A stretch of 25,468 bases of DNA, from assembly GCA_964633205.1 (NCBI GenBank), contig CAZWFN010000093.1, forward strand, positions 1 through 25,468, in the 5' to 3' direction. Origin of the DNA: CAYVQE01 sp964633205 (GTDB lineage: Bacteria; Myxococcota; B64-G9). Both the position numbers and the translations under genes were made by a program. Under the pieces are notes generated by a model. That model was not told the origin of the DNA. It was given only the letters and a program-made list of their open reading frames with translations, and made no database searches. Positions 13,118 through 19,793 of the stretch are shown piece by piece. The number at the start of each line of letters is the position of its first letter. Position 1 is the first letter of the stretch.

Positions 13118-14505
13118 TCGGCCCCATCCGCTGCGGCCTCGCCGGCCGCGGGGCGCTTCCAATCCAGCGCGCCGTCACGGCCCACCCGCACCCCGCTGGC
13201 GGGAAAGTCGGCCAGCGACAGCCGGCGCACCTGGCGCAGGGCGCGGCGGCGCGGATCCGGCTGCGGCACGCTGCGGCGGTCCAGCGCCAGCGGATGCAAG
13301 CGGGCGCCGACCAGCACCCCGTTGGCGGCCAACTCGACCTCCAGGATCAGGCTGGTGCCGCCGTAGCCGCCGCGGGTGCCGAACTGCTTGTAGCCGATGA
13401 AGTTGCCCAGGCTGTAGGCGATCAGCCGGCCGCGGTAGACCTCCATGGCCCGCAGCACGTGCGGCCCGTGGCCCAGCACCAGGTCGGCGCCGGCGTCCAC
13501 CGCCGCCCGCGCCAGCCGGCGCACGTCGCCGCGCGCCTCGCCGTAGGCCCGCTCCAGCTTGCCCGGTACGTGGCGGTGGCGGGCGCCTTCGGCCCCGGCG
13601 TGCATCGACAGCACCACCACATCGGCCTCCCGGTCGGCCAGCCGCACCGCGGCCGTCACCTCGTCGACCGCGTTGACGTTGGGGCAGCAGGCGCCCGAAT
13701 GGGCCGCCACCAGCACCAGCCGCACCCCGTCATGCTGCAACCGGGCGACATCGCCGTAGCGCCCGGCGTGGGCGATGCCGGCCGCGTCCAGCGCCCGCAT
13801 GGTCGACTCCATGCCGGCCACGCCCAGATCCATGGCGTGGTTGTTGGCGCACGAGACCACATCGATGCCGGCCGCCCGCAGCGCGGCCGTGTAGCGGGTG
13901 GGCGTGCGGAAGGCGTAGCAGGAGCGGCTGTCGGGGCCGCACTTGGTCTGCGGCAGATCGTCGGCCAGGGTGCCCTCCAGGTTGACAAAGGCCACGTCGG
14001 CCCGGCGCAGCAGCCCGGCCACCGGAGCCAACAGCCGCTCGCCGTCGCCCTTGGCCAGCCCGCGGGGGCCGCGGCGCAGGTCGGTACCCAGCATGGTGTC
14101 GCCGGCCGCGGCCAGGGTGAAGCGCTTGCCGGCCGGCCGCAGCGGCACCGCGACCGGACCGGTCGCCACCGCCCGCAGCTCGAGCTTGGTCTCCACCGCG
14201 CCCAGCCAGTGATCGAGCTCGGCCCGTCCGGGCTGCAGCCGCTTCACCCGGCGCCAGGCCCGGCGCGCCTGCTCCAGATCGCGGGCCCGCCAGTGCGCCC
14301 AGCCAAGCTCCCACCAGGCATCCGCCCGCTCGGGCGCAGTCGCCACCGCCCGCTCGAGCGCTTGACGCGCCTGCTCGATGCGCCCGGCGCGCAGGGCCTC
14401 GACGCCGGCGGCGTAATCCTCGGCCCACGCCGCGTCCTGTACACCGCTGGCCAGCAGCAAGACCAGCCCGGCCGCCAGCGTCGCTGTTCGCCTGCCCGTC
14501 GCCAT
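13114..14505 (-). CDS. Secreted TPR-CapA fusion protein (PgsA/CapA metallophosphatase-like)
   Basis: Predicted 463-residue exported protein. A signal peptide (residues 1 to about 28, cleavage near AWA) leads to two TPR-like helical repeats (about 30-105), then the CapA domain typical of poly-gamma-glutamate and capsule synthesis proteins. CapA motifs are intact: AAAGDTMLG (133-140), NLEGTL (175-180), CANNHAMDLG (219-228), MHAGAE (301-306), GHGPHVLRAMEVY (345-357) and YSLGNF (364-369). These Asp, Asn and His residues resemble a metallophosphoesterase centre. Cys189/Cys196 and Cys273/Cys274 may form disulfides. There is no pgsB or pgsC nearby, so capsule synthesis is not shown. It lies 46 bp downstream of the MORN gene, with a GAGGGGG Shine-Dalgarno 5 nt before ATG. 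Its TAG overlaps the convergent TAA by 4 bp. Confidence 0.88.
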   Translation of the reverse strand: MATGRRTATLAAGLVLLLASGVQDAAWAEDYAAGVEALRAGRIEQARQALERAVATAPERADAWWELGWAHWRARDLEQARRAWRRVKRLQPGRAELDHWLGAVETKLELRAVATGPVAVPLRPAGKRFTLAAAGDTMLGTDLRRGPRGLAKGDGERLLAPVAGLLRRADVAFVNLEGTLADDLPQTKCGPDSRSCYAFRTPTRYTAALRAAGIDVVSCANNHAMDLGVAGMESTMRALDAAGIAHAGRYGDVARLQHDGVRLVLVAAHSGACCPNVNAVDEVTAAVRLADREADVVVLSMHAGAEGARHRHVPGKLERAYGEARGDVRRLARAAVDAGADLVLGHGPHVLRAMEVYRGRLIAYSLGNFIGYKQFGTRGGYGGTSLILEVELAANGVLVGARLHPLALDRRSVPQPDPRRRALRQVRRLSLADFPASGVRVGRDGALDWKRPAAGEAAADGAD

Positions 14506-14551
14506 GTCGACCCCCTCATCCGCCGGCCGATCCGGACCGCCTGCGGGTCGC

Positions 14552-14992
14552 TCAACCGACGTACTTGCCGTTTTTGAACTCGCCCTGGTAGCGGGTGCCG
14601 TTGGGATAGGTCAGCGTGCCGCGGCCGTGGCGCTTGCCGTCTAGGAACTCGCCCGTGTAGCGGGTGCCGTCGGGTCGGGTCAGCTCACCGCGGCCGTGCT
14701 CGACCCCTTCGGCGAAGCCGCCTGTATAGATCGTACCGTCGGGCCAGTGGTAGCTGCCCTCGCCGTGCTTCAGCCCATTGCGCCACCCGCCCTCGTAGCG
14801 CGAGCCGTCCTTGAGCGTGCCCGTGCCCCGGCCGTCGAACTTGCCGTTTTTGAACTGGCCGACGTACTTCTCGCCGTTGACGAAGACCAGGGTGCCGAAG
14901 CCGTGCGGTTGGCCCGCCTCGACCTGACCGCGATAGCGATCGCCGCTCGGCAACACCAGCTCCTGCTGACCCGCCCCTTGTCCGTCCTGCAT
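14552..14992 (-). CDS. MORN-repeat protein
   Basis: Small protein of 146 residues made almost wholly of MORN repeats. The repeat tyrosines fall at 20, 43, 66, 89, 112 and 135, an exact 23-residue period, giving five full repeats and one cut off after 12 residues (YQGEFKNGKYVG). Each follows the YxGxFxxGxxHGxGxxxxxDGxx pattern. MORN repeats form a beta-hairpin solenoid and often bind lipids or partner proteins; bacterial roles are poorly defined. The start ATG 14992 is supported by GGGAGG 4 nt upstream. The frame stays open to 15352, but the extension has no repeats and overlaps the divergent lipase promoter. No signal peptide is seen with this start. It is probably co-transcribed with the TPR-CapA gene 46 bp downstream. 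Confidence 0.82.
   Translation of the reverse strand: MQDGQGAGQQELVLPSGDRYRGQVEAGQPHGFGTLVFVNGEKYVGQFKNGKFDGRGTGTLKDGSRYEGGWRNGLKHGEGSYHWPDGTIYTGGFAEGVEHGRGELTRPDGTRYTGEFLDGKRHGRGTLTYPNGTRYQGEFKNGKYVG
14555..14935 (-). repeat. 69-bp periodic coding repeat (MORN units)
   Basis: Five full 69-bp units and one partial unit encode the MORN repeats. An 18-nt segment (acttgccgtttttgaact on the plus strand) occurs exactly at 14563-14580 and 14839-14856. These are 276 bp, or four units, apart. The units otherwise differ at many bases. Confidence 0.85.
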
Positions 14993-14996
14993 TCCG

Positions 14997-15002
14997 CCTC
15001 CC
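14997..15002 (-). promoter_or_regulatory. Ribosome binding site that decides the MORN gene start
   Basis: GGGAGG on the minus strand ends 4 nt before ATG 14992. None of the upstream in-frame starts has a comparable site. Confidence 0.6.
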
Positions 15003-15055
15003 GCGAATCCGCCCTGGCGGGGCCCGGCGCAGGCCACATGCCTCGACCCCGCGAG

Positions 15056-15083
15056 ACTAAACGGCACAGCCGGGGCTTGGCAA
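15056..15083 (-). promoter_or_regulatory. Candidate promoter of the MORN-TPR-CapA operon
   Basis: TTGCCA (15083-15078), a 16-nt spacer and TTTAGT (15061-15056) on the minus strand. Five of six -35 and four of six -10 positions match the sigma70 consensus. The leader would be about 57 nt. Confidence 0.4.
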
Positions 15084-15122
15084 GCGTCGCCGGGTCCGAA
15101 CTGAATGAGCGAGCAAAGCATC

Positions 15123-15151
15123 TTGTGCTGTATCCGCTGCAGCGCTAGCAT
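15123..15151 (+). promoter_or_regulatory. Candidate promoter of the lipase-like lipoprotein gene
   Basis: TTGTGC (15123-15128), a 17-nt spacer and TAGCAT (15146-15151). The predicted +1 near 15158 gives a leader of about 42 nt containing GGGAGGGAGG before ATG 15200. It is divergent from the MORN promoter. Confidence 0.45.
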
Positions 15152-15199
15152 GGATGGGCAGCCACCGTGGACAGACGTGAATCGGGAGGGAGGCGCACC

Positions 15200-17320
15200 A
15201 TGTCCGAAGGCCGCCGCATCCGGCCGCAAGCCTTTATGATAGCTGCGTTTATGCTGCTGGCTGCGGCCTGTGACCCAAAGGACGACCCGGGCGCGGACGA
15301 GCCGCCGGCCGCGCCCGGGCCCAGCGCCTATTTCGCCCCGGACGTCGATCATCCCGAACGCTCGCTGCTGCCGCGGCCCAACCTGCTGGCCATCGACAGC
15401 AGCCGCCAGCCGGCCGGGCTCGAGCTGAGCGACAGCCAGTGCGCCGCGGCCGGCTCGGCCAGCGCCCAGACCCTGGAGGCGCTCGAAACGCTAGCCGGCT
15501 TTGCCAGCTACGGCGCCACCGGCATCCACGCCGCCTTCGGCGCGCCGGTGGACCTCGACTCGGCCAGCGGCCGGGTGCTGCTGGTCGACATGGGTTCCTT
15601 CGTGGCCGGCCGCGACGATCCGGCCGCGCCGGCTCCGGCCGCCGCAGCGGCCGAGCCGCTGCCGGTGACCCTGGACGCGGGCTGGCGCGAGGTGGCCCTG
15701 GAGGGCTGCGCGGCCGAGCCGACCGCGGTGCCCAGCCTGGAGATCCAGCCCTACGACACCGCGGCCGAACGACCGCTGGTGCTGGCCGGCGACCGGCGCT
15801 ACGGCGTGGGCCTGCTGGCCGGCATCGAATCCGCTGCCGGTCGGGCCTTCCAGCCCTTCTACCTGTGGAACCGCATCCGCGCCGAGGCGCCCATCGAACC
15901 GGACACCGACTCGGGCCAGGCCCTGCTCGACTCGCTGGCCCTGGCCGAGCTGCAGCAGCTCCACCGGCCGCTGCTCGACGCGCTGGAGGCCGCCGGCCAT
16001 CCACGCGACGAGGTGCTGCTGGCCTGGAGCTTCCACACCCAGCCGACCACCGCTGCGCTGGCCCACATCGCCGAGCGGCTGGGCAGCTACGGGCCCGATT
16101 TCGATTCCACCGCCGTGGCCGTACCGGCCGACAACCTGCCGGTGCCGCCGCTGCCCGCGCCGCAGTTCTTGGCCGCCATCGGCTCCAGCTGCGCCGCCAT
16201 CGACGCCGGACCGGACTGCCCTGGCATGGGGCGGCTGATCAGCGGCCAGTTCGTCTCGCCGCGCTTCCAGACCCGCCGGCCGCTGCCGCAGCGCTACGCG
16301 CCCGCCGGCGCCGGACCGGTCTTCGTCCCCGGCCGCTTCGACTCGCCGCGCAGCCCGCAGCCACAGGGAGGCCAGGGCCAGACCGTCGCCTTTTTGGCCT
16401 CGACCCCGGCCGGGGTCGAGGGTCCCTATCCGGTGGTGATCTTCGCCCACCCGCTGCCGCCGGCCGATCCGCAACAGGCCGCTTCGGTCAATAAGCTGTC
16501 GCTGCTGGCCGTGGCCAACGCCCTGGGCGCGGCCGGCATGGGCGCGGTGGCCATGGATCTGCCGCTCAGCGGCGACCGGGCCGTCGCGGTGGTCGACGGG
16601 CTCACCGAGCGCCAGGTGCTCTACCCCATACTCGACGCCGACGCGCGGGTGGCGCGCGACAACCTGCGCCAGGCGGCCGTGGACCTGCTGCAACTCGAGC
16701 GGGTGGTGGCGGCCTGCAGCGCCGCCGACTGCGGCGGCCTGGCGCCGGACCCCGAGCGCATCTTCTTCGCCGGCAGCTCGCTGGGCGCGGTGGCCGGCGG
16801 CCTGGCGCTGGCCTTCATGCCAGGCGTCGAGCGGGCGGTGCTCAACGCGCCGGCCGCCGGGCTGGGCGACACCCTGGCGCGCTCGCCGGTGCTGCTGGCC
16901 GAACTGGCCCCGGCGCTGTGCGCCAGCGGCGCGCTCGCGGCCGATTGCTGCGCCGAGCCGACCGGCTGCGACCCGCAGGCGCTGGCCGACAATGCCGGCC
17001 TGGCCCGTTTCACCACCGCGGCCCAATGGATGCTGGAGCCGGCCGATCCGGTGGCCTACGCCGGGCGGCTGGCCGATGCGGTGGCCGCCGGCGAGCTGCG
17101 CCTCATGGTCCAGCTGGTCGCCGGCGACGACGTGTTCCCGGCAGCCGGCGGGCAGCTGCTGGCCGATTTGATCGGCCTGGGGGGCGACCGGGTGCGATCC
17201 TACGACCCGGGCGCCTGCGCCCAGGTACCGGGCGCAGCCCACGGCATGCTGCTGGCCGACTGCGGCGCGGGCAGCCGCGCCATGCAGGCCGATCTGATCG
17301 CGTTCTTGCTCGGGCCCTGA
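15200..17320 (+). CDS. Large lipoprotein alpha/beta hydrolase, Pla-1/cef lipase-like
   Basis: Predicted 706-residue envelope lipoprotein. The signal FMIAAFMLLAAAC leads to Cys24, followed by Asp25. A long N-terminal domain (about 30-360) has the PRPNLLAIDSS-type start seen in bacterial extracellular lipase N-terminal domains (Pla-1/cef, VolA type). The C-terminal half is an alpha/beta hydrolase: PYPVVIFAHP (oxyanion strand), nucleophile Ser527 in FAGSSLGAVAGG, acid Asp643 or Asp644 in VAGDDVFP, and His681 in GAAHGMLLAD. The triad is in the expected order. Cys pairs (for example CSAADC and DCCAEPTGC) suggest disulfides in an oxidising compartment. It probably cleaves a lipid or other ester; the substrate is not known. 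ATG 15200 has GGGAGG 6 nt upstream. The gene is monocistronic and converges on the amidohydrolase gene with a 22-bp gap. Confidence 0.85.
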   Translation: MSEGRRIRPQAFMIAAFMLLAAACDPKDDPGADEPPAAPGPSAYFAPDVDHPERSLLPRPNLLAIDSSRQPAGLELSDSQCAAAGSASAQTLEALETLAGFASYGATGIHAAFGAPVDLDSASGRVLLVDMGSFVAGRDDPAAPAPAAAAAEPLPVTLDAGWREVALEGCAAEPTAVPSLEIQPYDTAAERPLVLAGDRRYGVGLLAGIESAAGRAFQPFYLWNRIRAEAPIEPDTDSGQALLDSLALAELQQLHRPLLDALEAAGHPRDEVLLAWSFHTQPTTAALAHIAERLGSYGPDFDSTAVAVPADNLPVPPLPAPQFLAAIGSSCAAIDAGPDCPGMGRLISGQFVSPRFQTRRPLPQRYAPAGAGPVFVPGRFDSPRSPQPQGGQGQTVAFLASTPAGVEGPYPVVIFAHPLPPADPQQAASVNKLSLLAVANALGAAGMGAVAMDLPLSGDRAVAVVDGLTERQVLYPILDADARVARDNLRQAAVDLLQLERVVAACSAADCGGLAPDPERIFFAGSSLGAVAGGLALAFMPGVERAVLNAPAAGLGDTLARSPVLLAELAPALCASGALAADCCAEPTGCDPQALADNAGLARFTTAAQWMLEPADPVAYAGRLADAVAAGELRLMVQLVAGDDVFPAAGGQLLADLIGLGGDRVRSYDPGACAQVPGAAHGMLLADCGAGSRAMQADLIAFLLGP

Positions 17321-17342
17321 GCCCTCCGGCTGCACCGCCCGA

Positions 17343-18191
17343 TTATCCCAAGCGCCAGAAGTCGCGGGCGTTGGCGCCCAGGATGCGCTCGAGCTGCTCG
17401 GGGGCGAGCCCGGCGCGGTCGAACTCGCGCCGGTAGCGATCGAGCGCCAGCAGCGGGTAATCGCTGCCGTAGAGCAGCCGTTGGGCGCCGGCCAGCTCGC
17501 AGAACAGGGAATACAGAGCCGGGCGGTAGAGATAGGGCGCGGCCGCGGTGTCGAATACGCAGCGGGCCAGCACCCCGCGCACCTCGCGCTTGAGCAGCTC
17601 GTAGAGAAACAGCCCGCCGCCCAGGTGAGCCAGCTGGAAGCGGGTGCGCGGATGGGCCTGGATCAACCCGTACAGCCCGCGCAGGCTCATGGGGCTCTTG
17701 CCCGGATAGGCGTGGCCCACCGGCTCGTTGGTATGCAGCAGCAGCGGCCGGTCGGCCTCGGCGCACAGCCCGGCCAGCCGGCCCAACGCCGCGGCCACCG
17801 AGGCCGCGGCCAGATCGTCGCGGTAGACGCCGATCTCGCCCAGCCCGGCCGCGCCGGCGGCCAGGGCCCGCTCGGCCTCGGCCGCCGCGCCCGGAGCCAG
17901 CGGATCCACCGCCGCCAGGGCCACCAACCGGCCCGGGTGGGCCGCCGCGGCGGCCAGGATGCAGTCGTTGTGGGCCCGAGCGCGGCCCAGGTCGCGCCAG
18001 GGAAAGGCGCAGGCCACCGCCGCGGCCACGCCGTCAGCATCCAGCCCGGCGACCAGCTGCTCTGCCGAGGCCATGCGCGCGGCCGGGTCGCCGAACAGCT
18101 CGGCGAAGCAGGGCTCGCCTTCCAGGCAGGACTCGCGGGCGCAGACCACCTCGTCGGGGAACAGGTGCACGTGGGCATCGATCACCAGCAT
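17343..18191 (-). CDS. Amidohydrolase-2 family TIM-barrel metal-dependent hydrolase/decarboxylase
   Basis: Cytosolic enzyme of 282 residues in the amidohydrolase-related group that includes gamma-resorcylate and ACMSD-type decarboxylases and various hydrolases. All expected metal and catalytic residues are visible: HxH at His7/His9 (IDAHVHLF), His153 (LLLHTNEP), His189 (QLAHLGGG) and Asp244 (YGSDYP). LGEIGVY at 117-123 lies on a middle barrel strand. CxxxxCxxxxxxC near the N-terminus (Cys17, Cys22, Cys28) is not a standard family feature. The reaction cannot be assigned. The gene stands alone on the minus strand, with the efflux operon divergent. No Shine-Dalgarno precedes ATG 18191. Confidence 0.88.
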   Translation of the reverse strand: MLVIDAHVHLFPDEVVCARESCLEGEPCFAELFGDPAARMASAEQLVAGLDADGVAAAVACAFPWRDLGRARAHNDCILAAAAAHPGRLVALAAVDPLAPGAAAEAERALAAGAAGLGEIGVYRDDLAAASVAAALGRLAGLCAEADRPLLLHTNEPVGHAYPGKSPMSLRGLYGLIQAHPRTRFQLAHLGGGLFLYELLKREVRGVLARCVFDTAAAPYLYRPALYSLFCELAGAQRLLYGSDYPLLALDRYRREFDRAGLAPEQLERILGANARDFWRLG

Positions 18192-18198
18192 GGTCCGT

Positions 18199-18204
18199 AT
18201 TGTC
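18199..18204 (-). promoter_or_regulatory. Candidate -10 element giving a nearly leaderless amidohydrolase mRNA
   Basis: GACAAT (4 of 6 consensus positions) would place +1 at about 18192, 1 nt before ATG 18191. No good -35 is seen at normal spacing; TTGGAC at 18231-18226 is about 21 nt away. Weak on its own. Confidence 0.25.
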
Positions 18205-18290
18205 TACCACGGGGCCGGCTGGGGGGTCCAAGGAAAGGCGCTGTGGCCAGCCTGGTGGCGGCATTGCGCCTTGGGCCCGGATAGGGGCAG

Positions 18291-18321
18291 AAAAAACAGC
18301 CGCTTGGGAACAAAGCGGCCG
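18291..18321 (-). terminator. Orphan intrinsic terminator on the minus strand
   Basis: On the minus strand, GCCGCTT (18319-18313), a 7-nt loop and AAGCGGC (18305-18299) form a perfect 7-bp stem. One G-U and one C-G pair extend it to 9 bp and bring it directly against TTTTTT (18296-18291). It lies 100 bp upstream of the amidohydrolase start, in the divergent gap, and no minus-strand gene ends before it. It could end an unannotated small RNA, attenuate a longer amidohydrolase leader, or block antisense transcription coming out of the efflux operon. Confidence 0.7.
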
Positions 18322-18330
18322 CATCCAACG

Positions 18331-18359
18331 TTGACAAGGCGCCGCGCCGAGCGCATCTT
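18331..18359 (+). promoter_or_regulatory. Candidate promoter of the RND efflux operon
   Basis: Consensus -35 TTGACA (18331-18336), a 17-nt spacer and a weak -10 CATCTT (18354-18359). The predicted +1 is near 18366, giving a leader of about 69 nt. A weak -10 with a perfect -35 is common in regulated promoters. Confidence 0.45.
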
Positions 18360-18364
18360 GTCGG

Positions 18365-18381
18365 CCGTGAAAAAACCGTGA
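18365..18381 (+). repeat. CCGTGA direct repeat at the efflux transcription start
   Basis: CCGTGA occurs at 18365-18370 and 18376-18381, 11 bp or about one helical turn apart, separated by an A-tract. The pair sits over the predicted +1, a suitable place for a repressor. No regulator gene is nearby. Chance cannot be excluded for 6-bp units. Confidence 0.3.
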
Positions 18382-18434
18382 CAGGCCCGCGTTAACATCC
18401 AGGGCCGAAAGCGGTGAACCAGCCCGGAGTCTCC

Positions 18435-19787
18435 ATGCGCACGCTGATCAAAATCGCCCTGTTCCTCGCCGTGGTGGCCGCCGGCGTGGCCGTGTTCATG
18501 CTGCTCAGCGCCTCGCGCGAGAAGCCGGCCCGCAAGGAGCAGCCCGAGCGGCCGACCATCGTCGCCGCCCAGCCGGCCGCGCCCAGCGACCGGCCGGTGA
18601 TGGTGACCGCCATGGGCGAGGTGGTGCCGGCGCGGCAGGTCACCGTGCTGCCCGAGGTCGGCGGCCGCATCATCTACCAGAGCCCGGAGCTGGTGCCCGG
18701 CGGGCGCTTCGCCAAGGGCGAGCTGCTGCTGCGCATCGACCCGCGCGACTACGACCTGGCCGTCGAGCAGCAGAAGGCCGCGGTCAGCCAGGCCGAGCTG
18801 AAGCTGGCCCAGGAACGCGGTATGAAGCAGGTGGCCGAGAAGGAATGGGAGCTGATCCGCGACCAGGTCCAGCCCACCGTGCAGGGACGCAAGCTGGCGC
18901 TGCGCGAGATCCAGCTCAAAAACGCCCAGGTGGCGGTCGAGTCGGCCCGCAGCGTGCTGGACAAGGCCGAGCTGGCCCGCTCGCGCACCGCCATCCGGGC
19001 GCCCTTCGACGCGGTGGTGGTCGAGAAGTACGTGGACCCGGGCCAGGTGGTGGGCCCGGGCAGCAAGGTGGCCCTGCTGGCCGACGCCGAACGCATCTGG
19101 GTCCAGGCGGCGGTGCCGGTGGAGAAGCTGATCTGGGTGCGCATCCCGGGCGTCAACTCCGATCGCGGCTCCGAGGTCAGCGTGGTGCAGCGGGCCGGGC
19201 CCAAGCTGGAGATCGAACGCCTGGGCCGGGTGATCCGGCTGCTGCCGCGGCTCGACCCCAAGGGCAAGATGGCCCGGCTGCTGGTCGAGGTCGACCAGCC
19301 CTGGGACAGCGGCGGCCGGCCGCTGGCCGCCCACGCCATCCGCCCGACCGCGGTCGCGGCCGGCGGCCCCGACCCGCAGGCCGAAGGCGAGGTGCCGGCA
19401 GCGGTGGCCACCCCGCCCGAAGCGCTGGCCACCGGGCTGCCGCTGTTCATCGGTGCCTGGGTGCGGCTGCACATCCGCGGCCCCGAGCTCGAGGGCGTGC
19501 TGCAGCTGCCGCGCATGGCGCTGCGCGACCGCAGCCGGGTGTGGGTCAAAAGCGACAGCGACCGACTCCAGATCCGCGACGTGGAGCTGGTCTGGGCCCG
19601 CGACGACATCGTCTACGTCTCGGGCGACCTGCGCCCGGGCGAGCAGGTGGTCACCTCGCGCATGAGCGCCCCGGTCGAGGGCATGCGCATCGAGAGCAAC
19701 GGCCACCGGCCGACCGGCGATGGGCCGGCGGGCGACCAGCCGCCGGACGCCGCCGGCGCCGAATCGGCCGGCAGCGGCCAGGAGTAG
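18435..19787 (+). CDS. RND efflux periplasmic adaptor subunit (MFP/HlyD family)
   Basis: Membrane-fusion protein of 450 residues joining the inner-membrane RND pump to the outer-membrane channel. An uncleaved N-terminal anchor (LIKIALFLAVVAAGVAVFMLL) has no lipobox Cys. The barrel-sandwich half GEVVPARQVTVLPEVGGRI leads into a long alpha-hairpin (about 95-185), then the second lipoyl half (RTAIRAPFDAVVVEKYVDPG). The beta-barrel and membrane-proximal parts follow. An Ala/Pro/Gly-rich stretch of about 45 residues (about 290-335) splits the strands LLVEVDQPW and IGAWVRLHI, which are normally almost adjacent. The C-terminus is a Gly/Ala/Pro-rich tail. ATG 18435 was preferred to GTG 18414 because GGAG lies 5 nt upstream. 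It is 6 bp from the pump gene. Confidence 0.92.
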   Translation: MRTLIKIALFLAVVAAGVAVFMLLSASREKPARKEQPERPTIVAAQPAAPSDRPVMVTAMGEVVPARQVTVLPEVGGRIIYQSPELVPGGRFAKGELLLRIDPRDYDLAVEQQKAAVSQAELKLAQERGMKQVAEKEWELIRDQVQPTVQGRKLALREIQLKNAQVAVESARSVLDKAELARSRTAIRAPFDAVVVEKYVDPGQVVGPGSKVALLADAERIWVQAAVPVEKLIWVRIPGVNSDRGSEVSVVQRAGPKLEIERLGRVIRLLPRLDPKGKMARLLVEVDQPWDSGGRPLAAHAIRPTAVAAGGPDPQAEGEVPAAVATPPEALATGLPLFIGAWVRLHIRGPELEGVLQLPRMALRDRSRVWVKSDSDRLQIRDVELVWARDDIVYVSGDLRPGEQVVTSRMSAPVEGMRIESNGHRPTGDGPAGDQPPDAAGAESAGSGQE

Positions 19788-19793
19788 CCGGCC

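Noticed and set aside
11878..14577. An 899-codon plus-strand frame across the CrtI-like and CapA genes
   Set aside because: It crosses two well-supported genes on opposite strands and has low-complexity Arg/Gly/Ala/Gln sequence without motifs.
14555..14935. CRISPR or non-coding tandem repeat
   Set aside because: The 69-bp period is in frame and encodes MORN repeats; the units differ in sequence and have no spacers.
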